This document shows, piece by piece, positions 5,575 to 9,311 of a DNA stretch of 9,311 nucleotides. The position numbers were made by a program, and so were the translations under genes. The stretch's first letter is position 1; each line of letters opens with the position of its first letter. The stretch lies in contig JAYWHK010000168.1 in the NCBI GenBank assembly GCA_043777755.1, forward strand, positions 1 through 9,311, in the 5' to 3' direction. The stretch comes from CANHEE01 sp043777755. GTDB lineage: Bacteria > Bacteroidota > Bacteroidia > Chitinophagales > Saprospiraceae. The notes beneath the pieces were generated by a model. That model saw only the letters and a program-made list of their open reading frames with translations. It had not been told where the DNA came from and did no database searches.

Positions 5575-7851
5575 ATGAAAAAATTTAACATCCTATTGGT
5601 AATAGCAATGCTATTCAGTATGGTTTCCTTCGCGCAAAAGGATCGCTTTTTAAAGCCAATTTTTGGTTCTGTAAAATCTACAATGGGTATCACTTATTGT
5701 GAGAATTATACATTTGAGCCATTTTTATTGCAACAACCAAACACGCACACAAAAAAAATTCCATTAAAGTGTGATTTTTATGAGCCAACGGGTGATGCAT
5801 CAAAAAAACGTCCTTTGGTAATTTTCTTACACACAGGAAACTTCATTCCTCAGCCAAGTTTCGGTGGTAGCCCAGAAGGTCGTACTACGGATTCTGTATT
5901 GGTTGAACTTTCTACTCGTTTGGCTAAAATGGGTTACGCTTGTGCTTCTGCTGACTATCGTATTGGTTGGGCACCAACTTCTACGAATGAAACAACTCGT
6001 AAGTTCACTTTGATCAATGCTGCTTACCGTGGTATTCAAGATGTACGTTCTTGTGTTCGTTTCTTCAAAAAAAATGCAGACCAATACGGTATTGATACTT
6101 CTCGTATTACAGTATTTGGTTCAGGTACTGGTGGTTACATCGCTTTAGGTGTTGCTAACTTGGACAAGTATCCAGAAATTTTTGCCAACACAACACCTGC
6201 TGGTAAATTTATTTTGAGTACAAATCCTTTGACACCAATGGTAATCGAAAGTTTCAATGGTAACATCAATGGTACAAACTTAGGTGTTGCTGCGGTTGAT
6301 TTTGGTGTTCCAAAAGGTGATACAATGTGTATTCCTTCTAACTTAGGTCCAACATCTAATGTACAGTTGGTTACAAACTTAGGTGGAGCATTGGGTGATT
6401 TGTCTTGGGTAGATAAAAACTCTGTTCCTACGATTTCTTTCCATACTACTAATGATTTTTATGCTCCTTATTCTGAGGCGATTTTGAAAGTTCCAGTAAG
6501 TGCTACTGTAATTTTTGATATTGTAAATGTAATGGGTTCTTACAAAGTTCAAAAGAAACAAGACAGCTTAACAATTAATTCAAAGTGGAAAGCATTGAAA
6601 TTGAATGATGTATATAGCCAAGCTGCAAATAAGGTTAATGATGGTTTTGACGGTTTATATCCAGTTACAGGTTTGAAACCAACAGATTCATCTCCTTGGA
6701 ACTGGTGGGATGCTGCTTTTTGGAATACAAAACCACACCCTTCTGTAGCTGGTGCTACGATTCACCAAGTTGCATTGCAAGGTGCACCTTTGACGACTCC
6801 AGCTCGTGCGAAATTGTACTGTGATACCATCATTGGTTATTTCGCTCCACGTGCTTATGCTCAATTGGACTTGGCTAAATTATTGGTTAAAACTACTTTC
6901 TCTGTTGATATGAAAGGTGAAACGGTTGATGCTGCTAAAGGTGTTTGCGTTGCTGGTAACTTCCAAAAAGATGCTGGTTATGCAAGTGATTGGACTCCTG
7001 GTATCACTAAATTAGTGAACAAAGCTGGTACTTCTATCTGGGAATTGACTGTTGATTTGCCAGCTGGTAAGGCTTACGAATTCAAATTCATCAACGACAA
7101 TGGTTGGAATGGTAAAGAAGAGAAAAACGTAGGTTGTAACGCAGGTGGTGACAACCGTCAATTCACAGTAGGTGCTGCTGCAACTACTGTTGGTACTTTC
7201 TGTTACAACAAGTGTTTCGCTTGTGACGAATTCGCAGTAAGATTATCTGTTGATATGTCAAAAGAAGCTACTGTTGATGCTGCTGGTGTTTATGTTGCTG
7301 GTATGTTCCAAGGTTGGGATCCTGCAAAAACAAAAATGAATCAAGTTGGTACTACAAAGGTATATACTTTGACTGTTGGTATGAAAGCTGGTGAGCAAGC
7401 GTATAAGTTTGTAAACGGTAACGCTTGGGGTAAAGACGAAGGTATTGCCGCAGGTGAGTTCTGTAACAAAGCTGGTTCTACTGACCGTGTATTAAATGTG
7501 AAAAAAGATGTATTTGCTGGTAATGTTTGTTTCAAGTCTTGTTTGACTTGTGATGGCAAATCTCCTTGGACTGTTGGAACAAACGATACTAACTTAGACG
7601 GTGCTGTAAGCGTATTCCCTAATCCAACTGCTGGTGACGTAACAGTAGCTTATAACTTCTCTGAAGAAGTAAGCAACATCAATGTTCGTATCTTCAACTC
7701 ATTGGGTCAAGTAGTTGCTGAACGTGCTATCAAAAATGCTTTCGCTGGTAACACTTCTTTCAACTTAAACAATATGCCTGCTGGTTTCTATACTGTTGTA
7801 ATCTCTAATGGTTCAGCATTTAGTTCTAAGCGTATTATTGTTCAGAAATAA
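5575..7851 (+). CDS. T9SS-exported alpha/beta-hydrolase-like protein with two CBM-like modules (758 aa)
   Basis: A Sec signal peptide (1-20, ending MVSFA before Gln21) leads to an alpha/beta-hydrolase-like domain (about 60-425). It shows an oxyanion-type strand VIFLHTGNF (82-90), the segment CASADYRIGW (123-132), a nucleophile-elbow region VFGSGTGGY (180-188) and a possible acid site FHTTND (Asp294). In the elbow the serine of GxSxG is replaced by Gly184, so classical esterase chemistry is doubtful. Two tandem E-set/CBM-like modules follow (about 438-550 and 553-659), sharing FSVDM/LSVDM, VAGNFQ/VAGMFQGW and FINDNGWNGKE/FVNGNAWGKDE. Each carries four cysteines at identical spacing (521, 543, 547, 550; 630, 652, 656, 659). 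The C-terminus (about 676-758: VSVFPNPTAGDVTV, then IFNSLGQVV, then MPAGFYTVVIS and a basic end) is a type A Por sorting domain for type IX secretion, so the protein should be surface-bound or released. Codons are strongly biased to GGT, GCT and CGT, which suggests high expression. It is probably co-transcribed with the upstream receptor. The substrate is unknown. Confidence 0.9.
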   Translation: MKKFNILLVIAMLFSMVSFAQKDRFLKPIFGSVKSTMGITYCENYTFEPFLLQQPNTHTKKIPLKCDFYEPTGDASKKRPLVIFLHTGNFIPQPSFGGSPEGRTTDSVLVELSTRLAKMGYACASADYRIGWAPTSTNETTRKFTLINAAYRGIQDVRSCVRFFKKNADQYGIDTSRITVFGSGTGGYIALGVANLDKYPEIFANTTPAGKFILSTNPLTPMVIESFNGNINGTNLGVAAVDFGVPKGDTMCIPSNLGPTSNVQLVTNLGGALGDLSWVDKNSVPTISFHTTNDFYAPYSEAILKVPVSATVIFDIVNVMGSYKVQKKQDSLTINSKWKALKLNDVYSQAANKVNDGFDGLYPVTGLKPTDSSPWNWWDAAFWNTKPHPSVAGATIHQVALQGAPLTTPARAKLYCDTIIGYFAPRAYAQLDLAKLLVKTTFSVDMKGETVDAAKGVCVAGNFQKDAGYASDWTPGITKLVNKAGTSIWELTVDLPAGKAYEFKFINDNGWNGKEEKNVGCNAGGDNRQFTVGAAATTVGTFCYNKCFACDEFAVRLSVDMSKEATVDAAGVYVAGMFQGWDPAKTKMNQVGTTKVYTLTVGMKAGEQAYKFVNGNAWGKDEGIAAGEFCNKAGSTDRVLNVKKDVFAGNVCFKSCLTCDGKSPWTVGTNDTNLDGAVSVFPNPTAGDVTVAYNFSEEVSNINVRIFNSLGQVVAERAIKNAFAGNTSFNLNNMPAGFYTVVISNGSAFSSKRIIVQK

Positions 7852-7880
7852 AAAACCTTTACTAATTTTTAGAATTGGTT

Positions 7881-7920
7881 AAACCCAAGTTTTTACTTCG
7901 TGTAAAGACTTGGGTTTTTT
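7881..7920 (+). terminator. Intrinsic terminator of the receptor/secreted-protein unit
   Basis: Bases 7881-7896 pair with 7902-7917 to make a 16-bp stem with a single G-T wobble and a 5-base loop (TTCGT), ending in six T residues (7915-7920). It lies 29 bases after the stop codon at 7851 and is the strongest terminator in the window. Confidence 0.9.
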
Positions 7921-7922
7921 AT

Positions 7923-8034
7923 TTAGGTATCATGAGCTTTAGCTCGTGACAGAACGTATTTTGCCATTTCAACATTAGAGTGTACAAATTTCAACGAGAA
8001 TGAAGCTCATTTTACCTATACCTCTAAGTTTTTA
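7923..8034. repeat. REPIN-like inverted-repeat element, copy B (112 bp)
   Basis: This is the second copy of the element at 950-1045. The left arm (7924-7947) differs from copy A at one base (GGTATC instead of GGTAGC, so the GTAG mark is lost). The right flank CTCTAAGTTTTTA (8022-8034) is identical. The loop is 15 bases longer, with TTTCAAC appearing twice (from 7967 and from 7989). The right arm (7994-8018) is changed in its centre (ACGAGAATGAAGCTC instead of ACGAGCTAAAGCTC), which breaks that arm's inner palindrome and weakens pairing with the left arm. It begins 3 bases after the T-run of the preceding terminator and ends 80 bases before corA. The comparison is read directly; decay of an older copy is inference. 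Confidence 0.75.
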
Positions 8035-8070
8035 CTTCTATTTTTCAAAAAAATTCATTTTATGTAGTAT

Positions 8071-8110
8071 TTTTACATTTTAAATTTAGCGTTTTACATT
8101 TTACATTTTA
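8071..8110 (+). repeat. Three copies of TTTTACATTTTA before corA
   Basis: The 12-mer TTTTACATTTTA occurs at 8071-8082, 8092-8103 and 8099-8110, the last two overlapping by five bases. The set ends 3 bases before the corA start codon. It may be slipped-strand AT-rich sequence or a binding site in the leader. No exact -7 box was found between copy B and corA. Confidence 0.5.
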
Positions 8111-8113
8111 AAG

Positions 8114-9169
8114 GTGAGCAAAAGAAAAAAGAAAAAAACAGGACTTCCTCCTGGTACAATTATTTTTACAGGAGAAAAAAAAACAGAAAACATTGATTTG
8201 GTCTTGATGGAATTTGGTTGCGACAAAACCAATGAGCGTTTTTTTGTCAATCAAATGCCAACATTGGAAGTGGGCAAAGAAAATACTATAGCTTGGTATG
8301 ACCTTCGTGGATTGGACAATGTTGGTATTTTAGAAAGTTTTGGAAAAACATTCAATATTCACCAACTTGTATTAGAGGATATTGCCAACATTGGGCAGCG
8401 ACCAAAATTTGAAGAATACGAAACAGGTTTTTTCATCGTTGCTCATGCTTTTCATTACAAGGCATTGGAGCGTTCATTTCAAACGGAGCAAATTTCTTTT
8501 TATATTGGACAAAATTTTTTGATTTCGTTTCAAGAAGACAGCGATGATATTTTTGCGCCAATCCGTGAACAAATCAAAAATGGAAAGGAGAAAATTAGGC
8601 AACGCAACAGCGATTTTTTAGCCTATATTTTGATTGATTTTATTGTAGATCATTACCTTGAAGCCTTGGATTTGGTGGAAGAAAGAATCGAAAAACTTGA
8701 AACGGAAGTTGCTTCACGTCCTTCTCCGAGTCAAAAATCGGAAATGTATCACCTCAAACGAGAACTCAATATTTTTAAGAAAAATATATTTTTATTGCGG
8801 GAAGCTGTGAGCCGTTGGCTTCGGGCGGATTCTGAAATTATCGACAATTCTACGGATATTTTCTTACGGGATTTGTTAGACCATATCAATTTGACGCTGG
8901 AACGAGCTGAAAATTACCGTGAAATGGTTATTGAACTTCAAGCACTCTATACGGCAGAACTTCAAGCAAAAGCGAACAGTGTTATCAATGTTTTGACCAT
9001 TATTTCTTCTATTTTTATTCCATTAACGTTTATTGCAGGTCTATATGGAATGAATTTTGAAAATATGCCCGAACTAAAATGGGAATATGGTTATTATTAC
9101 GCCATTGGATTTATGGTGATGTTGGCTATTTCGATGTTGATTTTATTTCGACATAAAAAGTGGCTTTAA
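8114..9169 (+). CDS. CorA magnesium/cobalt transport protein (351 aa)
   Basis: CorA is a homopentameric inner-membrane channel for Mg2+ (also Co2+ or Ni2+). The large N-terminal cytoplasmic domain begins with LPPGTIIFTGEKK, which closely resembles the start of Thermotoga maritima CorA. It continues through QLVLEDIANIGQRPKFEEYE and FLISFQED into the long alpha-helical stalk (about 160-285). The first membrane helix (about 290-311) ends in the signature YGMNF (Gly312-Met313-Asn314), followed by the loop ENMPELKWEYGY. The second helix (about 328-346) ends in a short basic tail HKKWL. Length and organisation match full-length family members. The start is GTG: an in-frame stop at 8087-8089 and the absence of any ATG between them exclude an upstream ATG. 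The next ATG (residue 32) would remove the conserved N-terminus. It appears monocistronic, after a strong terminator. No hairpin terminator is visible in the 142 bases after it. Confidence 0.96.
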   Translation: MSKRKKKKTGLPPGTIIFTGEKKTENIDLVLMEFGCDKTNERFFVNQMPTLEVGKENTIAWYDLRGLDNVGILESFGKTFNIHQLVLEDIANIGQRPKFEEYETGFFIVAHAFHYKALERSFQTEQISFYIGQNFLISFQEDSDDIFAPIREQIKNGKEKIRQRNSDFLAYILIDFIVDHYLEALDLVEERIEKLETEVASRPSPSQKSEMYHLKRELNIFKKNIFLLREAVSRWLRADSEIIDNSTDIFLRDLLDHINLTLERAENYREMVIELQALYTAELQAKANSVINVLTIISSIFIPLTFIAGLYGMNFENMPELKWEYGYYYAIGFMVMLAISMLILFRHKKWL

Positions 9170-9311
9170 AAAGTTGGATTGTTGTAATGTTAAATTGTTT
9201 ATGCGTAGTTTGTAATCACTACTGAGCGGCACGGTTTTATTAAGCGGAATTAAATTTTATAATTACTTGATAATCAATATTTTGTGCTATTAAGTTTTTC
9301 AAGTAAAGTAG

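Noticed and set aside
2681..7851. SusC/SusD-type polysaccharide utilisation locus
   Set aside because: No SusD-like lipoprotein, glycoside hydrolase or dedicated regulator is present, and the receptor plug lacks clear SusC hallmarks.
9240..9311. C-terminal end of a minus-strand gene entering from the right
   Set aside because: A 23-codon open frame ends with TAA at 9242-9240, but this length is expected by chance in AT-rich DNA and the peptide is not recognisable.

Overview
The window looks like chromosomal DNA from a low-GC member of the Bacteroidota; I cannot place the genus. Three things support this. One large secreted protein ends in a type IX secretion (Por) C-terminal sorting domain. 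It is preceded by a TonB-dependent receptor with an N-terminal carboxypeptidase-regulatory-like domain. Two promoter-like boxes match the Bacteroidota -7 consensus TAnnTTTG, and no start codon has a clear Shine-Dalgarno sequence.

Layout, left to right. Positions 1-92 hold a degenerate repeat phased on ATC, followed by a hairpin terminator that serves a minus-strand gene (147-803). That gene encodes a 218-residue protein resembling PD-(D/E)XK nucleases. A divergent control region (804-1050) carries a -7-like box for each direction and the first copy of a REPIN-like inverted repeat. Next comes a lipoprotein methionine sulfoxide reductase with MsrB fused to MsrA (1051-2151), ended by a strong hairpin. 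A 0.5 kb AT-rich gap with no gene (2152-2680) leads into a probable two-gene transcript. Its first gene is a 945-residue TonB-dependent receptor (2681-5518). Its second is a 758-residue T9SS-exported protein (5575-7851) with an alpha/beta-hydrolase-like domain, two tandem E-set/CBM-like modules and a sorting tail. A 16-bp-stem terminator closes this unit. A second, longer and partly decayed copy of the REPIN-like element follows, then a GTG-started corA magnesium/cobalt channel gene (8114-9169). The last 142 bases show no supported gene.

The most distinctive unit is the receptor plus secreted protein. The layout suggests a surface protein that captures or processes a ligand and an outer-membrane receptor that imports it, with no SusD-type lipoprotein in the window. 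The hydrolase-like domain has Gly184 where the catalytic serine of the nucleophile elbow is expected, so it may bind rather than cleave. The MsrBA lipoprotein would repair oxidised methionines in envelope proteins, and CorA is a housekeeping ion channel. Neither has an evident functional tie to the receptor unit. The other notable element is the REPIN-like repeat, present twice and each time just upstream of a gene.
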